Positions 1 to 9,290 of a stretch of DNA of 46,575 nt are shown here, in pieces. Every line of letters begins with the position of its first letter. Position 1 is the first letter of the stretch. The notes beneath the pieces are model-generated. The model saw only the letters and a list, made by a program, of their open reading frames with translations, did no database searches and was not told the origin of the DNA. Position numbers and translations under genes: made by a program. This DNA comes from Bolinopsis microptera (taxonomy: Eukaryota; Ctenophora; Tentaculata; Lobata; Bolinopsidae). The stretch spans positions 1 through 46,575 of the forward strand of contig NW_026971801.1 of NCBI RefSeq assembly GCF_026151205.1, given 5' to 3'.

Positions 1-2290
1 CTTTTTTTTTTGGTTTTTTTTATCTGTTTTTTATTTTGTAACCCTTTTCCCAAAAAACCCCCAAAAATTTTTTCCAAAAAAAACAACAATTTTTTTTTTT
101 TTTAAAAAATTTAAATTTTTAAACAAAAATTTAAAAATTCTTTTCAATTTAACCCCAAGGAAATTAACACGGGGGGATGGGGTGGACTTGGGCTATTTGG
201 GGGTTGTTAAGTTTTAATTAAAAAAAATTAGAAAAAAACCCCCGCCACTTTTTTTGTAAAATTTAAAAAAAATAGAAAAATTAGGGGCTTTTATGGTAAA
301 AATGGGGAAAAAAAGCAGGGCCCCGTTCTTGGGAGGGAAGGGCAAGGGGGAAAGGGGAAAAAAGGTTTTTAAAGCACCCCCCAGGGGTTTAAATCCTACC
401 CCCCCAAATTGTTTCTTTTTTTGGTTTTTCGCTTGGGGATTGTTTTTTTATTTTATGGGCCCCCCCCCCCCAAACCCCCAAAAAGGGGTAAAAAATGTTT
501 TTTTTTAAAAAAAAAAAAAATTTAAAGTTTAATTATTTAAATTTTTAAAAATTTTAAAGTTTTTAAGTTGGGATTGAATTTCCCCAGTTAAAATTTTTTT
601 AATGGTTTTTTTAAAAGGGTTTTTTGGGGAAAAAAAAATATGGGTTTGGTTTTTGTTTTCTGCCCCGCCAGAATTTTAATAATGGGGGTATGTCATTTTG
701 TTCCCCCAGAAAAAATTTTCGCCCCCTTTTAATAAAATATTGGGGGGCGGGCCCAAAATTTTGGGGGGGTGGGGTGAAAGAAAAACCGGGTTTTTGGGGC
801 TGTGGGAAAATGGGGAAGTGGGGGGGCGATGTGGAAAGTTTGGTGTTTCCCCCCCCGGTGTTTTATTGTTGAGGAGGGGAAATCCCCGGGGGAATACTTT
901 TACAGCCCTAATTTTAAACCAAAAAAAAACAGAAGTAGTGGGGGGATTTCCCCCCATTTTTTATTTAGGGAAAAACCCCCTTTTTGTATGCTTTCCACCA
1001 AATTTGGGGGGTTAAAAAAGGAAAAAATGTTTTTTTTTTTTCTTGGGGGGGGGATTATGGGGGCAAAAAACTTGTATCCGTTTTTTTTATAAGTTTTTAT
1101 TAAACAATACAACCGAGTAAAAGGGAGTTTTGGAAATTTTTTATTAAAACGAAAATATCCCCCAGAATATAACCAAATGGTATTTTGTACAGGTTTTTTG
1201 AACAGTAAAAAAAATTTTTTAGTCGATTTAAAAAAAAAAGGGCTTTGGGGGGGGGTGGGCTTTTCCTTTTTTTGAAAAAAAAAAACCAGCTCCAAAAACC
1301 CCTGATTTTTTTAGGGGCCCCCCCCCCAAAAAGGATTCCCCTTTTACAACGTTTTTTTGAGTTTTTTTTTAACAGCTTTTATCGGTTTTTTGGTCCCCCC
1401 CCCTTTTGGGGGCCCCACCCCCCAAAACATTATTCCCCCAAAAACAAGAAAAAGTTTAATTTTCCAATAAAAAGCAGAGTAATATCTTTTGGTAGTTTTT
1501 TTTGGGGGATTCTGTCTGGGCCCTCCTTGGCCTACAGTTTTTTTTTTTTTGCCCCCCCCCCCCCCCCCCTGGGGGGCCTTTTTTAAAACCCCCAAAATTT
1601 TTTTTTTTTAATTTTTTTTTAAAAAACCAAAACATTTTTAGGGGGGCCCCGCGATGTGGGGGTTTTAACCTTTTGGTGGGAATTTTGGGGGGGTTTTTTT
1701 TCAAAAAAAATTTTCCCCTTTAATTCGGGAAAAAGGGAAATTTGGGGGGGCCTGCGGGGGGCCCCTTTTTTGGGCTATGGTTTCTGGCGTTTGGGGTTTT
1801 TTTGTCCATTTCCCCTATTGGGGCCCCTTGAAAATCTATCTCTTTATCTCATTCGTTTTTTAATAATCTAAAATCATATTTGAAAACTTGTCTTATCCCT
1901 CTCCTTTTTGTTTCATATAAAAAAATTTTTTTTTCACTTGGGTTTTTCCCCCTGCCGGGGGGGGCCCCCCTTCCTGCCTTTTCCCCTTTTTTTTTCCCCG
2001 TAATTTTTTTTTTGAAATTAAAATTTTTTGACTGTCCCGGTTTCCCCCCGGGGGGCCTATTTTCCCCCTTTTGTTTTAAATTTTTTGTGGTCCCCCCTTT
2101 TAATCCCCGGGGTCCCCCCCCGGTTAGTAAATTTTTTTTTAATATTTTTTTGTTTTTTTTTTTTTTTTTGGGGGGGGGGGCCGTTTGTAAAAATGTAAAA
2201 AGATGCATCTTTTAATTTTTCGTTTTTTTTTGATATCATTTTCCCCCAAATGTTTGGGGAAAGGGGAAAAAAACCCAAAAAAACCCCTCC
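1..2290. other. Low-complexity, probably unpolished sequence
   Basis: This stretch is dominated by alternating homopolymer blocks of A, T, G and C, with many runs of 6 to 15 bases. Open frames here are short and translate to strings of K/F/P/G, as homopolymers would give. Nothing recognisable as a domain, RNA gene or transposon was found. The change to normal-looking sequence happens around 2290-2310, directly upstream of the FOCAD exon. Any 5' exons or promoter of that gene would lie here or further left, and cannot be read. The likely explanation is poor consensus quality; a real low-complexity repeat is less likely because all four homopolymer types are mixed without a period. Confidence 0.75.
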
Positions 2291-2439
2291 CCCGAAAAGT
2301 TGTACACCTGGTGATGGTTCACATAAACTGCTCAAGTGCTCAATAACCATTGATATAAAGCTTGAAAATTCCAAACTGGTTGCATATTATGAATATGTCA
2401 AAATTCTATTTAACTGCCATTTAAATTTGGATGATTTAA

Positions 2440-2454
2440 TTTAACTATTTCCAG
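2440..2454 (+). promoter_or_regulatory. Putative 3' splice acceptor before FOCAD exon
   Basis: The sequence taactatttccag ends in AG at 2453-2454 after a short pyrimidine-rich stretch, a standard animal acceptor. The FOCAD reading frame is open from 2435, because an in-frame TGA lies at 2432-2434. An exon beginning at 2455 would therefore enter the frame cleanly and reach the ATG at 2468. Whether an upstream exon carries only 5' UTR or a few extra codons cannot be decided, because the sequence upstream of about 2290 is unreliable. Confidence 0.5.
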
Positions 2455-2467
2455 GGCCAAGGTGTTG

Positions 2468-5400
2468 ATGACTGCTGAGATTACTTGTCCTACAGTCAAA
2501 GGTGAGCAAATTCGTCACAACTGGGAAAGGAGTGTTACTGGGTTTCTAAATGGAATTCCTATCGAAAGAGCATTTAACTGGGAGCACCTACTATCAGATG
2601 ATACTATAATAGTTCAGTCAGCACTCTCGCCATGCAAAATTTTGAATGATGTTTCTTATAAACGCCAGAAGGACTTATTTTTAGAGAAGCTGGCTAGTGT
2701 GGTACCCAATTCACATTCAAGAAATGTACTTGTTCAGTTCTATCTGGAGTTATGTATAGTTTTTCAAGATGAATCAGATATGCTTGTAACATTAGTCAAG
2801 TTTTACCCTTTTGCTGTGACCTCCATAAACATATTTCTGCGTAAACATTTCATGGAATATCTAAGCGAACATCCTAACAAAGGGGAAAATGAATCAGAAA
2901 TAATAGTCTGGGGTAAAGCCTATTTGTTTCATATTTTTGAGTCAAAAGATATCTTTATTGCAACAAGTACACTAGACTGGATTTCTCAATTTCGATACAG
3001 AGCAGTTCATGAATTTCTGCTGACTACAGCTAGCAATCAGATCCCAAAATTACCAAAACCTGAGTACTGGCTGTTTTTATACAAACTACTCGGCATTGTG
3101 GTTCCTGGACCTCCTCCAACACTTATTTCGTCCAATAGATATGCGTCTGTGTTGTTTTCTGTTGGTGCTGCTGTGTCACCTGGATGCCCTTTGTCACCTG
3201 AACATTATCTGATGATGGGTCACCGACTTCATTATGACATTGACTCGACCCCTGTTTTGTATACAAATATCAGTTTGACACCTGGTTTAGTGGGCCTCGC
3301 AGCATACATCATGATCAAATATCCAACCCCATCTATTCTGCCATTCATCAAAAATGTCGTCAATATACGACAAGGAGCAAATATTCATCTGTTTGGCTGT
3401 TTTATCTACCCCTTAGCGATTCTAGGTGGAATTAACGACAATCTAATCAGAGAGGAAGTTACTGAAATTATAACTCAGATACTTAACATGGGGGCATGTC
3501 CTCCAGAGCAGAAAGACTATATCTCTCAAGATGACTATTCTGAAAAGTGTATCAAAACCCAATCAACTTTAATCTCTCTTAAACTTGGGCAGGTTCTGAG
3601 TAATATTGCTGAGAAAGGTGTTGATTTGGTTGCTAAACAGCTTCAAAAGGCATCTAAACTGACAACATTTTCTGCAATCGTTCTATGTCACAGCATTGTT
3701 GTGTGTGAGGATAGGCCTTCTGACCTATTGCTTTCTACTTTCAGGTTATCAGACGACTCAACTAATATGCCTATTCTAACCTTCATTATGATCCACATGA
3801 ACTTAATTTATCAGAGAAAAGTTAAACAAAACCTTAAGTTTTGTTATCTTTACATGTACAAATTCCGTCTGCTACTGAAGAATGCCTCTCCATCTATTTT
3901 GAAGAGGATGGTAAAAATGATGTTTAGTGAATCAGGACCCTTTAACTCAATTGAAGTGATCAATGCATCTTACGCAATAATGTATGAAATTTGGGAAGAT
4001 CATGGTGGATTAGTATACACCACTTTCTATTCAATGTTAAGCCATCCAAGAGAAAAAGGCTTGGATCTTGCTATCATGACAATAGTTCGGAGGATGTGTA
4101 CTAGTGAGCGCCCTGTTGATATGGATGATATGCGGAAAATCATTTTTAAATACTTAGATTGCTCATCTGATGAAAACGTAATTGGGAACTGTATTGATAG
4201 TTTGACATATTTGTGTTTAGCAGGAATGGACTTCAGGCAAGTCCATCACATCATACTCCGGTTTGTTGACAACCAAAAGCTGTCCTTACCGGTATGTTTC
4301 TTCTTCTCAGAATTCTTGTTAGCGTGCCAATCACCTGAACAAATTGATCAGATTGTGGCAACACTCTGGAGATTTTCTCAGTCACCCAATCCAGAAACAT
4401 CTGCCATGGCATACAAAGGACTGCTAAACTCCGAAATTGAATTTGTTCTCTCAGAAGATATAGAAGAGAATATAGCCTCACTGTTACATATGGTTGAGCA
4501 TCCTCAGTATTCGGCTGACTTTGTTGCAAGTATCATAACCAGAGAACTCAGAGACAATCCTGCACAAGTTGTAGGTGTCATCCCGAATCCTCCCAAGAAA
4601 CTCCTGTCGGATTTCAGAGTGAAAGACTTTTTTGCAGCAAAACATTTAACTCATGCTTTATTCTCTTTCTCCAATGTCAGTCCGACAGCTAATAGGCAGC
4701 AATATAAAAAACAGCTTCATATCAACGAACGAATTCTGTCTTCTATTTTGGGGAAATTCAATGAATATGATTTCAATGACCCATTTGACGGGATTATCAT
4801 TATTGAGGGGTGGAATCATTTTATGTGTGAATATATCAAATCAATATTTAATATGCCTACTTATAATCAAAGGCGAAACAGGGTCGATACCAACTCTCCC
4901 ACCATCCTACTGGAGAATATAAAAGTAGAAGTTACAAAAGTTGTGGAGAGAGAACTTCAAAATAATCATAGCATGTATCTTCGAGTTCTCATTATAACAA
5001 GCATTGCTCATGCTGTTTATAAAATTGCTCTCCAAAATGATGTGTTTAACGATAAAATTATGCAGATTTTAGCCAAAGATATTGGATTGTTGCGGACACT
5101 GATCGTTTTTAACAGTGAATCTTCCAACCATTCACCCAAGACTGATGCAATTTTGCTGTTATGTAGTGCATATATGGCAAAGATTGCTGGTGATATGGAA
5201 GATGAGAGCTTGCTGAATATGTTACTTATAGCTTCCACTGAAAGTGTTCCTAATACATCATCTTTGTCTGATCTTGTCCCGCAATGTGCAGCTATTGCAA
5301 CCGGTGCTATCGTCCATGTTTATTATAAAATCAAACCAAAGACAACTCGCATAAAGGATGCTATTCAAAAACTTATCGACTCAAATCATTTCCTGGGACT

Positions 5401-7033
5401 CTGTTTTTGTGTGGATTCCTTCTGTAACAGCATACAGAAATCTACAATTCGTCAATTTATTGAAGATGTTGTTGGTGAAACAAACAGCGACATTGATGTG
5501 GCAGCTGACCGTGTCCTCTTCATGGGCATGCTACTTGTTTATTCTTTTCACATTGACAATGCAGTGGAACGGGAGCTGATCGACTTTCTTAGCTACGTAG
5601 GTAATAAAATTGAAACGACATCAAATGAATCACAACAAAAATACTTTCTTATGATTCAAGGATTGGTATATTACGGTGTTTCAAACTGGCAACACTGTCT
5701 TCAAAGTTGGAAAACTGCTTATCACGCTACTGTTGAACGGTACGCTGCTAAGTTCATTGAAGGATTTGCTGCTATTCCTACTCTATCCCTACTGACAGGG
5801 TTTCCGTTTACCAACTTGGTAGACTATTTTGATTGGGGACCATTGGTAGACGGGGTGGTCACATATAGTGAGTTTGTTACCAAATCTCTTCAGTATGAAG
5901 ACGGAAGATTGTGTTCACTGATTATAGCACGGAAGTTTGAGGAGTCAAAGAATACGCTTGTGACCTACAAAGCACCTCAGAAGTCTGTATGGGAGATTGT
6001 TAACGATCTGATTCACACCTCTCTGCAGAAGCAATGTCCAGAGAACAAAAGGAAGTTGAAGTTCGCGCTGGAAATACTTAGCAATGTGCTGGTCAAGATT
6101 CCTCTTTCAAATCCTTTGCAGATCATGGTTGGAATCTTCTCGATGACTTCTCTACAACAAGAAGTTATGCATTTTGCTGGTGTCCATGCAAAACACTCCT
6201 CCTTCCATTATTACGACTTCATAGAAAAGTTCTTGTCTCTTCCACTTTACCCACAGCTTTCTCCGCAGTGTCAAACTGAAATTGTTGCCCAGCTTCCTAA
6301 CTTTGTACAATTTGTAGATAAGCGGAAACTCAATCACCTGTTTTCTAACTTTCTCAGTGAAACATTCTGGCAGGGCAACAGAGATCTCAGGCTTGAGATA
6401 TTGAACATGTTTCAGATATTGTTAAAGGATCAACCCGCTATGAACAAACAGTTGCGTGAAGCATTGATCAATAACTATTTTACCCATCCCAATCTTCATC
6501 TGCTGACACCTCAAACTATCGAGCAAATTGGACTGCTGATGAAATCTGTCGACTTCTATCAGCTTAAACTGAACAATCTTGTCGCAGAATCGCAGTTGGT
6601 AGTTGACTTTATCAAGACAAATCACCACGCAAAAGAGGTAGTTGAGATCTTCTTTACTCGATATCTACAAGCTGAGTTGTACACTACTGAATTACTGAGA
6701 GCTGTTGTAAACATCGTGTTGGCCCTTGACGAGGACATGGCCTACAACAACCTCTTCAGTGTCATGATAAGAATTAAGAAGTCACTGGAGGAACGTCCCG
6801 ATAATTTCATGAACCCTGCTATTGCCTGCATCAATACTGTGGTTCTGACGTATATTGCATATCTGAAGGATGTGAAGTCCATAGGGAATGGATTAGAACA
6901 TTTTGTTTATCTATCTGAGATTGTTGAACCGCAGGTAAATGTAGACTGCTTAGCGGTAGTGCTTAAGAATTTAGAACCTTGGACTAAAATTAATCGACTT
7001 TATATAGATGTACTTCCAAATGATAGCTGTTGA
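2468..7033 (+). CDS. FOCAD: Focadhesin-like protein, near full length, single exon
   Basis: The frame runs 1,521 codons from ATG 2468 to TGA 7031-7033. The protein is helical and HEAT/ARM-like, with no signal peptide or evident membrane segment. By eye it follows vertebrate focadhesin in order. NWEHLLSDD at about residues 37-45 matches the N-terminal LWEKCCSDN block. SPSILKRMVKMMF near 475 matches the DUF3730-type region. MAYKGLLNS lies near 648, and the LLENIKVEVTKVV region near 815 matches the WVRDMLTDEITKAA block. NLEPW near 1500 matches the KEPW motif close to the C-terminus. Human focadhesin is about 1,801 residues, so this copy is shorter, mostly internally. Known family role: a vinculin-associated focal-adhesion protein and glioma tumour-suppressor candidate, also reported to stabilise the SKI RNA-decay complex. 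The start is uncertain: ATG 2468 has a T at -3, and the alignment begins almost at it, so few residues can be missing. The gene has many introns in vertebrates, yet none interrupts it here. The frame is intact, arguing against an old retrocopy. Confidence 0.82.
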   Translation: MTAEITCPTVKGEQIRHNWERSVTGFLNGIPIERAFNWEHLLSDDTIIVQSALSPCKILNDVSYKRQKDLFLEKLASVVPNSHSRNVLVQFYLELCIVFQDESDMLVTLVKFYPFAVTSINIFLRKHFMEYLSEHPNKGENESEIIVWGKAYLFHIFESKDIFIATSTLDWISQFRYRAVHEFLLTTASNQIPKLPKPEYWLFLYKLLGIVVPGPPPTLISSNRYASVLFSVGAAVSPGCPLSPEHYLMMGHRLHYDIDSTPVLYTNISLTPGLVGLAAYIMIKYPTPSILPFIKNVVNIRQGANIHLFGCFIYPLAILGGINDNLIREEVTEIITQILNMGACPPEQKDYISQDDYSEKCIKTQSTLISLKLGQVLSNIAEKGVDLVAKQLQKASKLTTFSAIVLCHSIVVCEDRPSDLLLSTFRLSDDSTNMPILTFIMIHMNLIYQRKVKQNLKFCYLYMYKFRLLLKNASPSILKRMVKMMFSESGPFNSIEVINASYAIMYEIWEDHGGLVYTTFYSMLSHPREKGLDLAIMTIVRRMCTSERPVDMDDMRKIIFKYLDCSSDENVIGNCIDSLTYLCLAGMDFRQVHHIILRFVDNQKLSLPVCFFFSEFLLACQSPEQIDQIVATLWRFSQSPNPETSAMAYKGLLNSEIEFVLSEDIEENIASLLHMVEHPQYSADFVASIITRELRDNPAQVVGVIPNPPKKLLSDFRVKDFFAAKHLTHALFSFSNVSPTANRQQYKKQLHINERILSSILGKFNEYDFNDPFDGIIIIEGWNHFMCEYIKSIFNMPTYNQRRNRVDTNSPTILLENIKVEVTKVVERELQNNHSMYLRVLIITSIAHAVYKIALQNDVFNDKIMQILAKDIGLLRTLIVFNSESSNHSPKTDAILLLCSAYMAKIAGDMEDESLLNMLLIASTESVPNTSSLSDLVPQCAAIATGAIVHVYYKIKPKTTRIKDAIQKLIDSNHFLGLCFCVDSFCNSIQKSTIRQFIEDVVGETNSDIDVAADRVLFMGMLLVYSFHIDNAVERELIDFLSYVGNKIETTSNESQQKYFLMIQGLVYYGVSNWQHCLQSWKTAYHATVERYAAKFIEGFAAIPTLSLLTGFPFTNLVDYFDWGPLVDGVVTYSEFVTKSLQYEDGRLCSLIIARKFEESKNTLVTYKAPQKSVWEIVNDLIHTSLQKQCPENKRKLKFALEILSNVLVKIPLSNPLQIMVGIFSMTSLQQEVMHFAGVHAKHSSFHYYDFIEKFLSLPLYPQLSPQCQTEIVAQLPNFVQFVDKRKLNHLFSNFLSETFWQGNRDLRLEILNMFQILLKDQPAMNKQLREALINNYFTHPNLHLLTPQTIEQIGLLMKSVDFYQLKLNNLVAESQLVVDFIKTNHHAKEVVEIFFTRYLQAELYTTELLRAVVNIVLALDEDMAYNNLFSVMIRIKKSLEERPDNFMNPAIACINTVVLTYIAYLKDVKSIGNGLEHFVYLSEIVEPQVNVDCLAVVLKNLEPWTKINRLYIDVLPNDSC

Positions 7034-7168
7034 TCGAACATAAAATTCCGTTTGAAGTTTTTAATCTTAAACCTGTTTGTAGATTTGCACATTTTGCACT
7101 TTTTCGATGGGATTTGGGATTTTTTGATGTTTTGTTTTCGAACGAAGATTTAAAAATACAGATCTGTC

Positions 7169-7184
7169 GTCACATTTTTGTGAC
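7169..7184 (+). other. Short hairpin in presumed 3' UTR
   Basis: GTCACA and TGTGAC form a perfect 6 bp stem around a TTTT loop. It lies 135 bases after the FOCAD stop codon. Function unknown; it could be chance in AT-rich sequence. Confidence 0.35.
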
Positions 7185-7233
7185 CTATTGAAATTATAGC
7201 AGGAATTTGGGTGTTTATTTGCGTTTTTAATTT

Positions 7234-7254
7234 TTACCATGAAAGCCATGGTAA
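7234..7254 (+). other. Perfect 8 bp hairpin in presumed 3' UTR
   Basis: TTACCATG (7234-7241) pairs with CATGGTAA (7247-7254) around an AAAGC loop. Such a stem would fold in the FOCAD transcript about 200 bases after the stop codon. Whether it has a role in mRNA stability or protein binding is unknown. Confidence 0.4.
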
Positions 7255-7668
7255 GTTCAGTCTCCATATTGATATTATATGACCAATTACATGATTCTTT
7301 TATTTGTTTTCTTTGGTGATTTATGATGAATACGTTATTTGGTGCGATGATTGAACAGTGTTAATACATGATATTACAAAGTTTGTATCAGTTCAAGTAA
7401 CATCATTGTCTTCGATTAAAATGTTTGTTGGTGATGTCTTCAAGTCTAGAGTAGTTGTCGAATTGACTACTTTAATTTGATTTAGCTGCACTTTTTTTTC
7501 TAGGTTTTATCGAAACTCCGGTCAGTTTTCTATCAATTCATTTTGTGAATGTTCTATTTGATCTAGATGTTTAATTCAATATTTATAAATTACAGGTTAC
7601 TTCGTTTCATTGCTTTTAAATGTCTTTGAATTCCTCATAATCCATACCGTAGGTATAGACAGGTATAA

Positions 7669-7674
7669 AATAAA
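7669..7674 (+). terminator. Polyadenylation signal AATAAA, FOCAD side
   Basis: This is the first canonical AATAAA on the plus strand after the FOCAD stop codon, giving a 3' UTR of roughly 650-670 bases. It is followed by T-rich sequence but no strong GT-rich element. It lies only 20 bases before the opposing minus-strand signal. Confidence 0.5.
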
Positions 7675-7693
7675 AATTACGATAAAAATTGAT

Positions 7694-7699
7694 TTTATT
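7694..7699 (-). terminator. Minus-strand polyadenylation signal AATAAA
   Basis: TTTATT on the plus strand reads AATAAA on the minus strand. It lies about 610 bases after the THAP stop codon and is the nearest canonical signal downstream of it. The two converging signals suggest that the FOCAD and THAP transcripts end tail to tail, possibly overlapping by a few tens of bases. Confidence 0.4.
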
Positions 7700-8306
7700 T
7701 ACTCATTAAAAGATTATGAATAGTGCTGAATAGTAACTGGAAATTTAGTGACACAATTGTTCGTTTCGTACTCCAACGTACTGCAAAACATGGCGTTTTG
7801 TGAAATGGATAGTTATTTAAACTCGACCAACCAATTACTCTTGGACAATGGGACCAATTCGACATGATCACACTTTTCTTTAGAATCATTCTGCTTTGAA
7901 AACTCGTCAATATTCCATACATATATTCTTCTGGAGCCATCATTAAGGTTGAGTAAAGATTTGTTAAAAATGATCCTTGTTTTTTGATACGGTGGTCACC
8001 GCTGGTAGGAACTGTAACGTGACCACGATTGGATGAAAATGGCCACGTGACTAAATCTTTGACAAAAGAATAACAGTATATTAATTTCATATTGGTTTGT
8101 CGAATAATTCCTGTCGAATAATGAACGATTCTTAAAGGCCCCCGCCCGAGAAATCACAACAAAGCGGTAATATGTAGATCTAGATAAATAAGGAATGATG
8201 TAATAACAGCCCTGTGCGCTGTAGAATAACACATATCAATGTTGTCCCCCAGCATTTCCACGGTAATTAGCATACCTAATTTCGTGAAATATTGAACTTA
8301 GTGAGT
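7700..8306. other. Intergenic or THAP 3' UTR; no supported gene
   Basis: Minus-strand frames of 131 codons (8090-7695) and 78 codons (8232-7996) exist, but neither shows a recognisable domain. The 131-codon frame ends inside the AATAAA signal. A fair acceptor (ttattctacag, minus strand, ending near 8221) could define a terminal exon of an unseen minus-strand transcript. I treat the stretch as THAP 3' UTR or intergenic DNA. Confidence 0.4.
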
Positions 8307-8891
8307 TTACTGTTGATATCGTAAATTGTTTTTGACAATGTCAGCGTAATTTAGTTTCAATAAAGTAATTTGGTGGGTATATGCCTGGTCTAGGTCATGG
8401 TCAGTGCTACTACCCGGCTCAGAGTTCCGTTCCCTTGGTGGTCCACGTCTCACTTTAAATGGGTTCTCAGGCTGCAATAAGTCCACGGCATTTCCAGTAA
8501 CTCTATCAGTGTTCGGAATTGCATCCGGTTTCAATCGTATTATTGATGGTTTAGTTCCCGGAACAGAATCCTCCCATTTAGCCAAATCAGCCTCACTGAA
8601 GTCACTAACAGAAAAATGGTCGGAACAAATCTTCGTGTAGTTGGAGGGCTTCCATTTCAGGTCCCTCTTCTTTCTTGCTACCCAGGCTTTGCGACGAATC
8701 GGGTCTGCAGGGAGTTTGTGGAATTTCAGAAACTTTCTGCCAGGGTGTTGACTTGCAGGGGTTTTGTTTCGTCCACTTCTGTTGCTGCAGCCGCCAAACG
8801 CACAGAATGAACCACCAGGTTTATGTGCTCTTTTCTTTTTCTGCCGCCCTGGTAGAACAGGATCCGAAGAAGCAGGATTCTCATCAGACAT
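8307..8891 (-). CDS. THAP zinc-finger domain protein
   Basis: This 194-residue protein carries a THAP domain, the zinc-coordinating DNA-binding module shared by P-element transposase and animal THAP proteins. The ligands are C30 and C35 (CAFGGC), then C89 and H92 (CSDHF). The spacing of 53 residues between the pairs is at the long end of the family. The conserved tryptophan (W70 in KAWV), the phenylalanine after the histidine (F93), and a KPDAIP box at 121-126 in place of AVPTIF are all present. A basic stretch (KKKR, 18-21) precedes the domain. The C-terminal 65 residues are polar with no transposase catalytic part, so this is a stand-alone THAP protein or the first exon of a longer gene. 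No strong donor site is seen before its TAA. ATG 8891 has a T at -3. A sequence-specific DNA-binding role in the nucleus is inferred from the domain. Confidence 0.72.
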   Translation of the reverse strand: MSDENPASSDPVLPGRQKKKRAHKPGGSFCAFGGCSNRSGRNKTPASQHPGRKFLKFHKLPADPIRRKAWVARKKRDLKWKPSNYTKICSDHFSVSDFSEADLAKWEDSVPGTKPSIIRLKPDAIPNTDRVTGNAVDLLQPENPFKVRRGPPRERNSEPGSSTDHDLDQAYTHQITLLKLNYADIVKNNLRYQQ

Positions 8892-9225
8892 TCAGAGAAT
8901 AGTTGATATCTGATTTAAAATTAATCAAGTAAGATTAATTGATGTTCATCTGAATGTATAATTATCTTACGGTAACGAGGATACGAAAATTTGATCCAAA
9001 ATTAATCTGAATTTTTCGATAACGCGAAAGATTTTTCAAAGTGGTTGCTGTAACAAAGCATAGCGCTACATCGAAAATAAGGAATTAAAAAGTTGCCAGT
9101 GATATTCGTAAATGCAAGCGAACATTTTATACACTTAATCTTGGGTAATCTTACTATCTTAGATCTACAAGTGATGAATAAAAAGAGCCATGCACGACGA
9201 CGTATGGAAATATGCTCGCTCTAAA
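8892..9225. other. Intergenic, THAP 5' flank
   Basis: This AT-rich stretch lies upstream of the minus-strand THAP gene, where its promoter would be expected. No clear TATA box or gene was recognised. An AATAAA occurs on the plus strand at 9177-9182, without a matching gene. Confidence 0.4.
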
Positions 9226-9234
9226 CATTTTGAG
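9226..9234. repeat. Left 9 bp target-site duplication (CATTTTGAG)
   Basis: CATTTTGAG directly abuts the left end of the Mutator-like element and is repeated exactly at 10293-10301, directly after its right end. Nine bases is the typical duplication length for MULE insertions. Confidence 0.85.
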
Positions 9235-9276
9235 GATTGGGCGACATCTGTCCGACAGCGACATCTGTCCGACAGC
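9235..9276 (+). repeat. Left terminal inverted repeat of MULE
   Basis: The repeat begins GATTGGG and continues with two tandem copies of the 17-mer CGACATCTGTCCGACAG (9242-9258 and 9259-9275). It matches the reverse complement of 10251-10292 at 35 of 42 positions. Each monomer contains CTGTC-C-GACAG, an interrupted palindrome that could be a binding site for a dimeric transposase. Confidence 0.85.
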
Positions 9277-9290
9277 CGAATTGGGGATTT

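Larger units (their letters stand above)
7034..7668 (+). other. Presumed 3' UTR of FOCAD
   Basis: This AT-rich stretch follows the stop codon and contains no reading frame that resembles a gene. It holds two short perfect hairpins (7169-7184 and 7234-7254) and an ATTAAA at 7415-7420 that could serve as an alternative polyadenylation signal. The boundary is inferred from the first canonical AATAAA downstream. Confidence 0.5.

Noticed and set aside
2250-2444. 64-codon plus-strand frame ahead of FOCAD as an upstream exon
   Set aside because: It crosses the noisy-to-clean boundary, its N-terminal half is low-complexity K/P, it is out of frame with the FOCAD frame, and its end lies in the putative intron.
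2462-2464. GTG as start codon of the FOCAD frame
   Set aside because: Animal nuclear genes rarely start at GTG. ATG follows six bases later at 2468 and a splice acceptor lies just upstream, so GTG is either an internal codon or UTR.
7695-8090. 131-codon minus-strand frame as a gene
   Set aside because: No recognisable domain, composition typical of translated AT-rich DNA, and its stop lies inside the AATAAA. A terminal exon cannot be fully excluded, but there is no positive support.
8404-8902. Plus-strand frames opposite the THAP gene
   Set aside because: They are antisense shadows; the minus-strand frame carries the complete C2CH domain.
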